The notes below the pieces were generated by a model. That model saw only the letters and a program-made list of their open reading frames with translations. It ran no database searches and was not told the origin of the DNA. A DNA stretch of 64,000 nt, from IMG/VR virus record IMGVR_UViG_3300025881_000008, positions 1-64,000 of that record; one strand, given 5' to 3'. Shown here piece after piece: positions 1 through 7,919 of the stretch (the first letter of the stretch is position 1; the number at the start of each line of letters is the position of its first letter). A program made the position numbers and the translations under genes. The DNA is from a virus.

Positions 1-2780
1 ACATCAGTGATCGATGATATGATAGCGGTTACTTTTTCTTTTACATCTTGAGCGTCGGTGATTTTAGAAGTAATTTTAACAACATTATCAACTACTGATG
101 CCAATGTCGTATAAGGTTCTCCTAATTGTAACGCTATTTCTACACCCTTTTCAAAGTTAGATGAAGAGAACCATCCACCACCGTCACCAACACCAGACTT
201 ACCAACTTCTTCAAAGACTCCAGCTAAACCTATAATAAGAGCTTTAGTGTTTTTAGATAGTTTTTTAACTAATGTGCCTACGTTACCAATTGATTTAAAG
301 CCCGTTGGGTTACCATCTTTATCATACCCGGTTGGGAACTTTAAATTAGCCATGGCTTGTACACCATTTGCTAAATTATAGAGAGGTGTACCCATTTTAG
401 TAACAACATTAATACCCTTCTCATATGTAGAACTACTAAACCATGAACTACCTTGAGCTGCGTCAGACGCTCCAACCTCTGCGAATACAGAACTTAAACC
501 TGCTACTAATAATTGTGTATTCTTTATTAAACCTGGAACTACAGTACCAATATCTATTGTTTCGTAGCCAGTTGGATTGCCATCTTTATCAAATCCCGTT
601 GGGAATTTAAGATTAGCCATAGCTTGTACACCCCTTGCAATACCTGTAAGTGCTTTACCCATTCCACCGACAGCTGAAATACCCATAGCAACTACTGATT
701 GTCCACTAGTATTACCCGTTAATGCAGATAATAATGAAGAACCTCCGCCTGGGTATTTTTTTCCGACTTCTGCGAATGTATCAGCTAAACCGCTTACTAT
801 AAAACTAACATTTTGCTTTAATCCTGGTAGATCAGCATCTTCAGCTATACTGGAAAATGCTCTAATACCTGCGACTATACCAACTAATGCTGCTCCAGCT
901 AATATCAACATAGGTGCTCCCATTGCAATACCTGCGACAGAAAGTGGTCCTAATGACATACCATCTGCGATTGCATCCATCGCAACCTCAAAGTTAGTTT
1001 TCTTACCTCCGAAGAAGCCTTTTTCTCCAGACCAGTTAAATGGTTTATTACCTTTTTTATCAATACTACCTAAAGTGGCAAAGTCTATTTTACTAATTGC
1101 TAATAGACCTAAACCTATTGCTATTGTAGCTACACCCGCCACTAACATTGCAGCTGAACCTATTAATATAAATGGTGCTGCTAAACCTGCTGCGGCCATT
1201 GCTACTGCAAGACCTGCAATAACTCCACCCATTACAAGTACTTTCTCTGTTGTTAGGTTTTCAGTTGCTTTTGCAAGTGCAGCAACTCCAAGTGCAATAG
1301 GCAATAAAGCTAAACCTGCTAGTGCCATAGCTGCCGAACCTAATGCTATAGACAATGGAACTGGTCCAATACCAGCAACTCCCATCGCTACAGCTAATCC
1401 AACAATCACCGCTGCCATCATACCTAAATTACCCCAAGAAACTCCATCTAATGCTTTTTTCATTGCATAGACTCCTATTGCTATTACTATCATTGCGCCA
1501 CCCGCAAACATCATCGCTATTGAGCCCTTCTTAATAAACTTTTCGCCAACGCCAGCAAGTGCAAAAACTGCAGCAACTGCGCCTAATACAACTAAAACAC
1601 CAAAGGTTTGAAGAGCATTCTCTGCATCGACTGGGCCTATCAATAATTTAGCTAAGAAAATTGCTACTGCAACTGCTAAAATTGCTCCCGCAGCATACAT
1701 TAATATAGTTGCACCCTTTGTAGTACTCTTACCTAATACTTTATCAATTACATAGAATGCGAGGGCAACAGTACCGACTAATAGTAATACTTTACCTACT
1801 TCATCCCATCCTAATGTAGAAATAATAAGAGAAGATAACACTAATGAAACTGCTACTGATAAAATAGCCATAGATGCAGTTATAAGTGCTCTACTGGTTT
1901 TTCTCATTGCTTTATCAACCTGCATCTTGTCTATTAACCAGAATACACCCGCTAATGTAAGAATTATCAATGATGCAGTGGCTAGACCATATAAAATAGG
2001 TTCTGTTAAAAGTCCGATTAATATCAAACCGACTGAAAGACCTAATAATGCCAATGACAAGGTTTTTAGAGTTTTGGCCATTTTATTTAAACTCTTACCT
2101 ATTTTCATTTTATCTAAGAGCATACCCAATAAACCAAAGCCTAATAAAATAGCTCCGGCGACCAATAGACCTTTTAAAATATAAGGTGCTAGAAGTGACA
2201 TTAAGACTAAACTAGCTGACATTATTAATAATGCCTTACCCACGTCTCCAAGTACAAGAATCTTCTTAAGTGCCTTTTTATCTAATTTCTCAGTGGCCCA
2301 CAATAGACCCTGGATCATAAGTTTTAATAATGGAACCCAGATAATGGCTCCAATACCTGCTAATAGTAATAATGGAGTAGCCAATATCATAGTGGCTGCA
2401 AATTTAAGGATCGAATATCCTACATTGGCTAAAGATAAAAGACCATTGGTTAAAGCTTCCATTTTTAATTTAAGCTCTTTGCCTTCTGGTGCTCTTTCTA
2501 ATGCATCAATAATTACACCTAAACCAAGCCCAATAGGTTTTAGTGCACCTGCAGTAATTCTAAGGACTAATGCTTCTTTAACGGATACTTTACCCCCACC
2601 ACTGCCAGTACCGCCCTTGAGTGCGTTGACAAGCTCATCCATTTTTTTATACAAGTCACCGCCTACCGAAACAGATGCTGCGGTTTGTCCTGTATTAATC
2701 GCTACTTGTTCTAGTGCTTTATTGCCAGCGCCCATTCTTTCAAATGCGCTTGCTAAAAATGGTGGTATTAATGCTGCCAA
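1..2780 (-). CDS. Tape-measure-like giant membrane-rich tail protein (partial)
   Basis: An open frame on the minus strand runs from a TTG at 2780 to the left edge without a stop (more than 920 codons), so the C-terminus is missing. A TAA lies two codons upstream, and the TTG follows an A-rich leader, which decides the start; the ATG 15 codons further in is the alternative. The product is extremely rich in Ala, Gly, Leu and Ile, with more than ten hydrophobic, probably membrane-spanning stretches in residues 100-600. About 85-residue repeats with a Phe-Pro-Thr-Gly-(Phe/Tyr)-Asp-Lys-Asp-Gly-Asn-Pro core follow. Its place directly after the tube and chaperone-like genes is where long-tailed phages put the tape measure, which sets tail length and enters the host envelope. 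No family was recognised by sequence, so the function rests on position and composition. Confidence 0.6.
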   Translation of the reverse strand, partial: MAALIPPFLASAFERMGAGNKALEQVAINTGQTAASVSVGGDLYKKMDELVNALKGGTGSGGGKVSVKEALVLRITAGALKPIGLGLGVIIDALERAPEGKELKLKMEALTNGLLSLANVGYSILKFAATMILATPLLLLAGIGAIIWVPLLKLMIQGLLWATEKLDKKALKKILVLGDVGKALLIMSASLVLMSLLAPYILKGLLVAGAILLGFGLLGMLLDKMKIGKSLNKMAKTLKTLSLALLGLSVGLILIGLLTEPILYGLATASLIILTLAGVFWLIDKMQVDKAMRKTSRALITASMAILSVAVSLVLSSLIISTLGWDEVGKVLLLVGTVALAFYVIDKVLGKSTTKGATILMYAAGAILAVAVAIFLAKLLIGPVDAENALQTFGVLVVLGAVAAVFALAGVGEKFIKKGSIAMMFAGGAMIVIAIGVYAMKKALDGVSWGNLGMMAAVIVGLAVAMGVAGIGPVPLSIALGSAAMALAGLALLPIALGVAALAKATENLTTEKVLVMGGVIAGLAVAMAAAGLAAPFILIGSAAMLVAGVATIAIGLGLLAISKIDFATLGSIDKKGNKPFNWSGEKGFFGGKKTNFEVAMDAIADGMSLGPLSVAGIAMGAPMLILAGAALVGIVAGIRAFSSIAEDADLPGLKQNVSFIVSGLADTFAEVGKKYPGGGSSLLSALTGNTSGQSVVAMGISAVGGMGKALTGIARGVQAMANLKFPTGFDKDGNPTGYETIDIGTVVPGLIKNTQLLVAGLSSVFAEVGASDAAQGSSWFSSSTYEKGINVVTKMGTPLYNLANGVQAMANLKFPTGYDKDGNPTGFKSIGNVGTLVKKLSKNTKALIIGLAGVFEEVGKSGVGDGGGWFSSSNFEKGVEIALQLGEPYTTLASVVDNVVKITSKITDAQDVKEKVTAIISSITD
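301..629 (-). repeat. Tandem coding repeat in tape-measure-like gene
   Basis: Bases 301-363 and about 567-629 are near-identical at DNA level. They encode the same block, Gln-Ala-Met-Ala-Asn-Leu-Lys-Phe-Pro-Thr-Gly followed by Asp-Lys-Asp-Gly-Asn-Pro. The period is about 266 bases, and the flanking protein (a Phe-x-Glu-Val-Gly segment and Trp-Phe-Ser-Ser-Ser) repeats with it. A weaker third unit lies further upstream in the gene. Confidence 0.75.
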
Positions 2781-2807
2781 TTTTTGTTAGTCTTTTTTAA
2801 GTATAAG

Positions 2808-2835
2808 ACAAACGCTACTGTAATGTAGCGTTTGT
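2808..2835. other. 11-bp perfect hairpin in leader of tape-measure-like gene
   Basis: ACAAACGCTAC pairs perfectly with GTAGCGTTTGT around a six-base loop. It lies between the promoter-like motif at 2846 and the TTG start at 2780, so it would sit in the 5' untranslated leader. No clean U-run follows on the minus strand, so it is not a standard terminator. A role in mRNA stability or translation control, or a weak terminator for the upstream gene, are all possible. Confidence 0.6.
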
Positions 2836-2845
2836 TCATACTCTT

Positions 2846-2853
2846 TATATATC
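2846..2853 (-). promoter_or_regulatory. Late-promoter-like motif GATATATA
   Basis: Coding-strand GATATATAAAG lies one base after the stop of the small tail gene and 66 bases before the start of the tape-measure-like gene. It is one of 16 exact copies in the window. Confidence 0.5.
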
Positions 2854-2854
2854 T

Positions 2855-3070
2855 TTAAAATTTAGGCATCTTCATTGAAGGTGCTTTCATTTGTGGGATC
2901 TTAGGCATCGCAGGCGATTTATATTTAGAACTCATTTGGTTCTGTTGTTGCGCCTGTTGTTCTTCTTGATCCTTATTCTGATTATTCTTCTCTTTAATGT
3001 ATTCCGACAGATTCTTAATGTAGTACCAAAACTCGTAGTAGTATAAATTTTCAATTTCTGATGGTTGCAT
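2855..3070 (-). CDS. Small tail-chaperone-like protein, possibly made by frameshift
   Basis: This frame is open upstream to 3223, but the only start there is a TTG inside the preceding gene, and the translation of the overlap is not protein-like until about 3130. The first ATG is at 3070 and gives 71 residues: a Tyr/Glu-rich helix, then a Gln-rich stretch and a Pro/Met/Lys tail. The 20 codons before this ATG encode a convincing amphipathic segment (Asn-Tyr-Phe-Lys-Thr-Lys-Phe-Tyr-Leu-Gly-Ile-His-Leu). This suggests the true product is a frameshifted extension of the upstream 333-residue protein, as in tail chaperone pairs of the G/GT type. Position between tube and tape-measure genes fits. 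Function is inferred. Confidence 0.55.
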   Translation of the reverse strand: MQPSEIENLYYYEFWYYIKNLSEYIKEKNNQNKDQEEQQAQQQNQMSSKYKSPAMPKIPQMKAPSMKMPKF

Positions 3071-3101
3071 TCTGAGATGTATGCCCAGATAGAACTTAGT
3101 C

Positions 3102-4103
3102 TTAAAGTAATTCTCCAGCGAGATCTGAAATAATGAAAAGACTTTTGATGCCACCTGGGAAATCAAGAGGGGCTTTCGCGATCTCCCCGTCGTATTCCAT
3201 TTCAAGTGTTGTTTCAACTCCAATTTTCATTTTCTCAGCAAGTCTATAGATAACCATAAACTTGTTTTGATCCCATGATTTGTAATCAACTTCTAAGTTA
3301 AAGATCTTAGGTAAATTTAATTGTCTCCAATCCGGTGTGATATAAGGTAGAACTTGAATAAACGCTTTGTCAAATTCAACTTCTTTTTCTTGGCGATCCT
3401 TTAGGTATTTAGTGATCTCTTGCATAACACCAATTGAAGGTGGACGCATTCTAACTTCACCAGCAGATCTAGTCTTAATCACATAAGTTCTCTCTTTTGA
3501 ACTATAGTATGCCTCGATTTCATTAGGAACTTGAGTGGCTACCAAATATCTTGAAGCTAATTCGATATCAACTGCTTGTTTGGTGTGTTCAGTCTTACCC
3601 TTTAGAATTAACTTGTTTTCTGGTTCAGGGAAAGTAAGATCTCTGATACTTAATAAGATAACAATTCTATCCTCTTCTAAAATATCCTTATAAGATAATT
3701 TTTTATCTCCTGCAGTAATCTGCGTACACATTTCTACGATATGGTTTAATTTCTCTTCCATATCGATATAGTTATTCTCATCCATAGTTGAGAAGTGTCT
3801 AATCTCAGCAGCCCTCGCAGATCTAATTTTGATAACTGTTTCGTGTGGGTAGAATTTACCCTTTGAAGGTAATTCTTCTTGATCTAAAACCATCCACCCT
3901 AGAAATTGATCAGCTGATTTATCAGGTCTAGCTTGGCCAAAATTATCCATATTGACTTTACCAAGTCCTTTAGATTCTACAGCATTCAACATTTCTACAG
4001 CAACATCCTCAACTTCTTGATTTACCGGAGGATTATTGATATGATCTCTAGCTTCTAGCATTGCTTTAGCAGCTTCTTCTTTTTTGTTTAATTCGTCGCT
4101 CAT
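3102..4103 (-). CDS. T4 gp26-like baseplate hub / tail assembly protein
   Basis: The 333-residue product carries the block Leu-Pro-Ser-Lys-Gly-Lys-Phe-Tyr-Pro (about residues 78-86), then Ile-Arg-Ser-Ala-x-x-x-Glu-Ile-Arg-His-Phe-Ser-Thr-Met-Asp and a Cys-Thr-x-Ile motif. I associate this pattern with the T4 baseplate gp26 family. In T4 gp26 is a 208-residue hub assembly factor, so this protein is longer, with a charged N-terminal extension. It lies downstream of the tube gene and overlaps the open frame of the next small gene by about 120 bases, in another frame. Its C-terminus looks truncated relative to the downstream frame, hence the frameshift proposal. ATG start at 4103. Confidence 0.7.
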   Translation of the reverse strand: MSDELNKKEEAAKAMLEARDHINNPPVNQEVEDVAVEMLNAVESKGLGKVNMDNFGQARPDKSADQFLGWMVLDQEELPSKGKFYPHETVIKIRSARAAEIRHFSTMDENNYIDMEEKLNHIVEMCTQITAGDKKLSYKDILEEDRIVILLSIRDLTFPEPENKLILKGKTEHTKQAVDIELASRYLVATQVPNEIEAYYSSKERTYVIKTRSAGEVRMRPPSIGVMQEITKYLKDRQEKEVEFDKAFIQVLPYITPDWRQLNLPKIFNLEVDYKSWDQNKFMVIYRLAEKMKIGVETTLEMEYDGEIAKAPLDFPGGIKSLFIISDLAGELL

Positions 4104-4104
4104 T

Positions 4105-4326
4105 TTATTTGTTATTTAGGTTTTTTACTTTATTTTTAATAAATGACTGTTGTTCAATAGATTTGATACTTAGTTCTTTTTTTATTAAGTCTCTAATCCA
4201 TGCACTAACAGATATCGGTCTAGATTCAGTATCTAGGGCTTCATTTAAGATGACACGGTTTACCGATGCCACCTCATCCTCAGTTAAGAGTACTTGAAGC
4301 TTTTTTGTTAGTTTATGATTATTCAT
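4105..4326 (-). CDS. Small ribbon-helix-helix-like protein
   Basis: 73 residues from the ATG at 4326; a TTG at 4368 would add 14 residues but lies in the promoter-like and terminator region. The pattern is a basic strand (Lys-Leu-Gln-Val-Leu-Leu), a helix starting Thr-Glu-Asp-Glu, then Ser-Val-Ser-Ala-Trp-Ile-Arg-Asp-Leu-Ile-Lys. This is what a ribbon-helix-helix DNA-binding protein (Arc/CopG type) looks like. It sits alone between the tube terminator and the baseplate gene, ending one base before that gene's start, so it may regulate the tail operon. The target and role are unknown. Confidence 0.6.
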   Translation of the reverse strand: MNNHKLTKKLQVLLTEDEVASVNRVILNEALDTESRPISVSAWIRDLIKKELSIKSIEQQSFIKNKVKNLNNK

Positions 4327-4342
4327 AATATTTTGGTATGTT

Positions 4343-4362
4343 AATAATATATTATATTTATC
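4343..4362 (-). promoter_or_regulatory. Promoter-like GATAAATATAATA element
   Basis: After the tube-gene terminator the coding strand reads AGATAAATATAATATATT about 17-35 bases before the ATG at 4326. A near-identical sequence precedes the lone plus-strand gene at 16050. It resembles the T4 late -10 element TATAAATA and may be a variant of the GATATATA motif. Confidence 0.4.
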
Positions 4363-4366
4363 TTGC

Positions 4367-4402
4367 AAAAAATAAGAAGATAACTTGCGTTACCTTCTTA
4401 TT
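4367..4402 (-). terminator. Rho-independent terminator after tail tube gene
   Basis: On the minus strand AATAAGAAG and CTTCTTATT form a stem extended by GTAAC/GTTAT-type pairing around a short loop, followed by six T residues. It starts 15 bases after the tube gene stop at 4418. Confidence 0.75.
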
Positions 4403-4417
4403 AAGAGTGTGTGTTTA

Positions 4418-4975
4418 TTAGTTTACTTCTTCAGCGTACACATCAGATCTCCAAGTGATCTCTAATGTTTGTACATCTGCAGCGCTATAATCTAAAGCGT
4501 CTGTGAAACCAAGACCAGATGTGATGAAACAATCATCTAGAGTAATCTTTCTCCAAATGTCACCTTCTCTGTTGAATTGTACGATTACAATTGTTCCTAC
4601 GTAATTCTTTTTCAAGCCCATTTCACCAGTTTCTGGATTATATTGTGCTCTGTACCATTGACGTAATGTTTTGTACAAGTACGCTTGGTTAGAATCGTTT
4701 AGGTTCAATGAAAAGTTAACAGTAACATCGATTGACGTGTTATCTACCATACCAGCGAATGATCTAGTAGCGAACTTATACTTCTGTTCGATGGCTGCAA
4801 CTTCCTTATGTAAACCTGCAAGACCTGAGATAGTATTTACGTGTTGTAATAATAACTCTTGTCCAGCTACACCATCGGGAGGTAGAATTGTCACCTCAAA
4901 CAGGTTAGCCTGTACTGGTTCGAAGTTCTTGCCCTTCTTCTGTGTTTGATCTTCTGAATAATGTGGTAAAGCCAT
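4418..4975 (-). CDS. 19: Tail tube protein (gp19)
   Basis: The 185-residue product is close to the T4 gp19 length (163). It carries family-typical features: an N-terminal basic segment, Phe-Glu-Val-Thr-Ile-Leu-Pro-Pro near residue 27, a central beta-rich core (Arg-Ser-Phe-Ala-Gly-Met), and a C-terminal strand ending Ile-Thr-Trp-Arg-Ser-Asp. Hexameric rings of gp19 stack to form the inner tube through which DNA passes. The gene follows the sheath gene, as in T4, has the promoter motif 20 bases upstream and a terminator directly downstream, so it can be transcribed as a monocistronic, high-copy late message. Confidence 0.85.
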   Translation of the reverse strand: MALPHYSEDQTQKKGKNFEPVQANLFEVTILPPDGVAGQELLLQHVNTISGLAGLHKEVAAIEQKYKFATRSFAGMVDNTSIDVTVNFSLNLNDSNQAYLYKTLRQWYRAQYNPETGEMGLKKNYVGTIVIVQFNREGDIWRKITLDDCFITSGLGFTDALDYSAADVQTLEITWRSDVYAEEVN

Positions 4976-4994
4976 AATTTGTATGTGTTTATTT

Positions 4995-5002
4995 TATATA
5001 TC
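4995..5002 (-). promoter_or_regulatory. Late-promoter-like motif GATATATA
   Basis: GATATATAAAATAAA on the coding strand, 20 bases before the tail tube ATG at 4975. Confidence 0.6.
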
Positions 5003-5010
5003 TAATTTTG

Positions 5011-7857
5011 TTATGCAAAGTTTCCGGTTGCAATTTCACCCGTGTTCAAGATAGTTACTCTCGATACTAAGATCTCAAGACCTTTAACTGGCTCAACAAA
5101 AGTATCTAAGATACCCATATTATTATCGATCACGTCATTGGTGTTGTTTGTTCCGTCCATAATGTTTCTATAGTCGTATACACCCCCGTCTTTCTTCACT
5201 GATTCCATAAATGAATCTGCTAAAGTTTTAATCTCTAATCTAGTTTGAGCGTTGTTGAACTCGAATAAGTAGTTCTTCAAGATCTCTGCAAGACCATCTT
5301 CAATGTAGATCATCGCTTCTCTCACGTGAGCTGAAGACAATGCTGATTGAATTGATTGTTGTGCAGTCTTATTACCTTTGATAGTTAAACCAACTCCTCT
5401 TTCGAATACGATTGGGTTAATACCGAATGGCTCTAAGTTATCTCTGTCATTCTTGTCAAATGCAAATTCTAAACCTTGTACACCTGTACCACCTACAATA
5501 CCTCTTCTTGGACCTGCGATGATTGACCATGGCAATGCGTCTAAGTATTTGTCAATGTAGTTGTTAGATACGTAAGCTGCTGGTGGAATTACTTTAGTTC
5601 TTCCGTTCTCAATTACATTAAGACCAGGAGAGTAGTAGAAACCAAAGTTAGCACCTTCGTTAATAGAAGGTAATGTGTAAACTGCAGTTGGGTTAAGTTC
5701 TAAGTTACCTCCAGTTGCAACTAATCTTGTATCAAATGCACCTGTGAAAGTATCTTTGAATGAAGGGTTAGTAGCTGCTTTAAATTCTTTTACCATTGGT
5801 GCGTTAAGAATTGCAGAAGCATTTTGTCTTTCTTTACAAAGTTGAGTAATTTCTTCTTTGTTAAGGATGCCTCCAGCTTCTAATGAACCAAATGTATCAA
5901 CAATATATCTGAAAGTGATAGCATCTTTATCAAGTAAAGTATTTGACAAACCATTACCTGGTTTCAATTGAGTTAACAATTCAGCGATTGACTTTTCAGT
6001 CTGGGTTGCTGCTGCCAATGGGAATATTGTGTATGTTGTAGTAGACTCTTCATATCTCTTAAGAGAGTAAGCAGGTCTAGAAGATACAGGTCTGTGACAC
6101 TCGAATGTGTACATATTAGATCCACCAACAACTGTTTTGATAATTCTCTTAATTCTTGCTAGTTTACCACCGTCAGCTGGTACATACATACCTACTGAAA
6201 CTCCTGACCAGTCAAATGTGTCATTTGCTAAAGTAGCAGATAAAACAAATCTACCAGCACCTAAATCAGTGAATGAGTAATTGTCAGCCAATGTTGGTAA
6301 CATTACCACTCTAGAGTTAGGCTCAATGTCAGTGTATTCAATTGTTGTAGAAGCTGCTCTTAAAGAAGCTGTAAGTGAACTAGCCGAAGCAGTTTCGTAT
6401 GTTGCACTAAATTCTGCACCGCCTGCAGGTACAACTCTTACAACGTTAGTTCCACCAATATTGTACAATTCAGTTACTGTAGCAATTTGAACATAATCAA
6501 TTCCGTTAGCTGCTAATAAGAAGCTACCTGGGATAAGACTACCTGCAGTCAATAATTGACCCGCTGGTTGTATACCGTCAGTAGGACATGCAATGTGAAG
6601 TTCACCATCAACAACTGTAATTGGACCTGCCAAGAATGTTGCATCAGTTCCAACTGCGAAGTTTTCATAAGTCGAAGACTTAATAGCACCTTCAGCTGTA
6701 ATGATTACATTACCACCATCTTGATCAATACTTGAAATTCTAGTGAATTCACCAGCTACTGCTGATCTTAAGAAACCTGCAGTTGAAATACCTGATGCAG
6801 ATAAATCTCCTGTTGTTGCCCCTTCTATTGTTAATTCATCACCTGAAACACTCATTACTTTACCAAGTGCGATATACTCGCTAGTTGCATCTTGTTCAAC
6901 TCTGTGAGAAAGTACTTTGTAATCTTGGTAAATATCAAAATTATTACCAACTAAGTCGATTTTTTCTAATGCATCTTCGTTGATTGCACAGAATAAACCA
7001 GTTCTTCTAGCTTCGATGTTTATCAAAGTCTCAATGTATAATTGACGACCTTCTTGATCTTGGAATTCAGGAATTAATGAACCGGTGTATTGAGCGATTA
7101 AGCTAACTTCTCTTAAAGCAGTGAATTTAGCCAATGAATCTCTAAAAAGACCTTTGTTATTAAAATAAGATCCGTAAGTTGGGTCATTGTTTAATACCGC
7201 AGCATCATAGTTACCTTTGAATACAAAAACATCTACCATGTAGTCTGATACGTATTCTAGATCTTCGATACCTTCTGGTACATTACCTTCACCATACCAT
7301 TCTCTTGCAGTCATTTCAAAACCTGCAGTGTTAGCAGCTTGTCTTACGATGATTGAGATTGGCTCTTGCTTAATGTTAGCAAAAGTGATTGCATTGTTAG
7401 AAGTAATTGAAGTGTTACCTGCAGCTTCTAATGTTTTAAGATCAGATGGAACCCAAAATTTATCTGTATCAAAAATTGAGCTATATTGAACAGAAGCAGT
7501 AGTAGCGTCTAGACCCTCTTGAGAAGAGTTTGTTGCTGGTGAAACCAATGCAATTCTATCAGCTGCGTCTGCCGCAGTTAAATTTAATGCCAAGATCGGC
7601 CCTCTTGAAAGAGTTTCGATACATGATCTGTGGAAGTACATTCCTTGCTTTTCTAAAGCCTTGTCAATACCACCGAATACTTGAGTAAATTGCTCAACGT
7701 TTTCAATGAATACTGGTGTGTTGTAAGGACCTTTTTTAGATCTACCAACAACAAGTCTAATAGTCTCAGCTGGAATATTAACTGTCTGTGATTTGTCAAA
7801 CTCTAAGCGATATACGCCTGAGCTCTTGAACTGTTGTAATTGAGGACTTAATGCCAT
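5011..7857 (-). CDS. 18: Tail sheath protein (gp18)
   Basis: The 948-residue product is the contractile sheath subunit. The N-terminus (Ser-Gly-Val-Tyr-Arg-Leu-Glu-Phe-Asp) and the C-terminal half are typical: Asn-Glu-Gly-Ala-Asn-Phe-Gly-Phe-Tyr-Tyr-Ser-Pro-Gly-Leu, then Gly-Pro-Arg-Arg-Gly-Ile, then Asn-Pro-Ile-Val-Phe-Glu-Arg-Gly-Val-Gly. The last block forms the core that meshes with the tube. T4 gp18 has 659 residues, so about 290 extra residues, Ala/Thr/Ser-rich and beta-like (about 330-620), form inserted outer domains that decorate the sheath surface. It lies between terminase and tube genes as in T4 and has its own promoter motif. Confidence 0.9.
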   Translation of the reverse strand: MALSPQLQQFKSSGVYRLEFDKSQTVNIPAETIRLVVGRSKKGPYNTPVFIENVEQFTQVFGGIDKALEKQGMYFHRSCIETLSRGPILALNLTAADAADRIALVSPATNSSQEGLDATTASVQYSSIFDTDKFWVPSDLKTLEAAGNTSITSNNAITFANIKQEPISIIVRQAANTAGFEMTAREWYGEGNVPEGIEDLEYVSDYMVDVFVFKGNYDAAVLNNDPTYGSYFNNKGLFRDSLAKFTALREVSLIAQYTGSLIPEFQDQEGRQLYIETLINIEARRTGLFCAINEDALEKIDLVGNNFDIYQDYKVLSHRVEQDATSEYIALGKVMSVSGDELTIEGATTGDLSASGISTAGFLRSAVAGEFTRISSIDQDGGNVIITAEGAIKSSTYENFAVGTDATFLAGPITVVDGELHIACPTDGIQPAGQLLTAGSLIPGSFLLAANGIDYVQIATVTELYNIGGTNVVRVVPAGGAEFSATYETASASSLTASLRAASTTIEYTDIEPNSRVVMLPTLADNYSFTDLGAGRFVLSATLANDTFDWSGVSVGMYVPADGGKLARIKRIIKTVVGGSNMYTFECHRPVSSRPAYSLKRYEESTTTYTIFPLAAATQTEKSIAELLTQLKPGNGLSNTLLDKDAITFRYIVDTFGSLEAGGILNKEEITQLCKERQNASAILNAPMVKEFKAATNPSFKDTFTGAFDTRLVATGGNLELNPTAVYTLPSINEGANFGFYYSPGLNVIENGRTKVIPPAAYVSNNYIDKYLDALPWSIIAGPRRGIVGGTGVQGLEFAFDKNDRDNLEPFGINPIVFERGVGLTIKGNKTAQQSIQSALSSAHVREAMIYIEDGLAEILKNYLFEFNNAQTRLEIKTLADSFMESVKKDGGVYDYRNIMDGTNNTNDVIDNNMGILDTFVEPVKGLEILVSRVTILNTGEIATGNFA

Positions 7858-7890
7858 AGTTGTTCTTATTTATTTTTTTTAACGTTATTA

Positions 7891-7898
7891 TATATATC
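7891..7898 (-). promoter_or_regulatory. Late-promoter-like motif GATATATA
   Basis: GATATATATAATAACG on the coding strand, 34 bases before the sheath gene ATG at 7857. Confidence 0.6.
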
Positions 7899-7919
7899 TG
7901 CTCTTCTTTTGAAATTTAT

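Noticed and set aside
577-2790. Long plus-strand open frames in the first 2.8 kb
   Set aside because: They are Pro/Ala/Ile-rich mirror images of the Ala/Gly/Leu-rich minus-strand gene, without leaders or recognisable domains, while the minus strand is one uninterrupted frame.
2855-3223. The 122-residue frame as an independent gene from its TTG
   Set aside because: The first 35 or so codons overlap the gp26-like gene and read like out-of-frame sequence; a downstream ATG or a frameshift is more likely.
4327-4368. Upstream TTG start for the ribbon-helix-helix gene
   Set aside because: The extra 14 codons cover the promoter-like element and abut the terminator; the ATG at 4326 has a normal leader.
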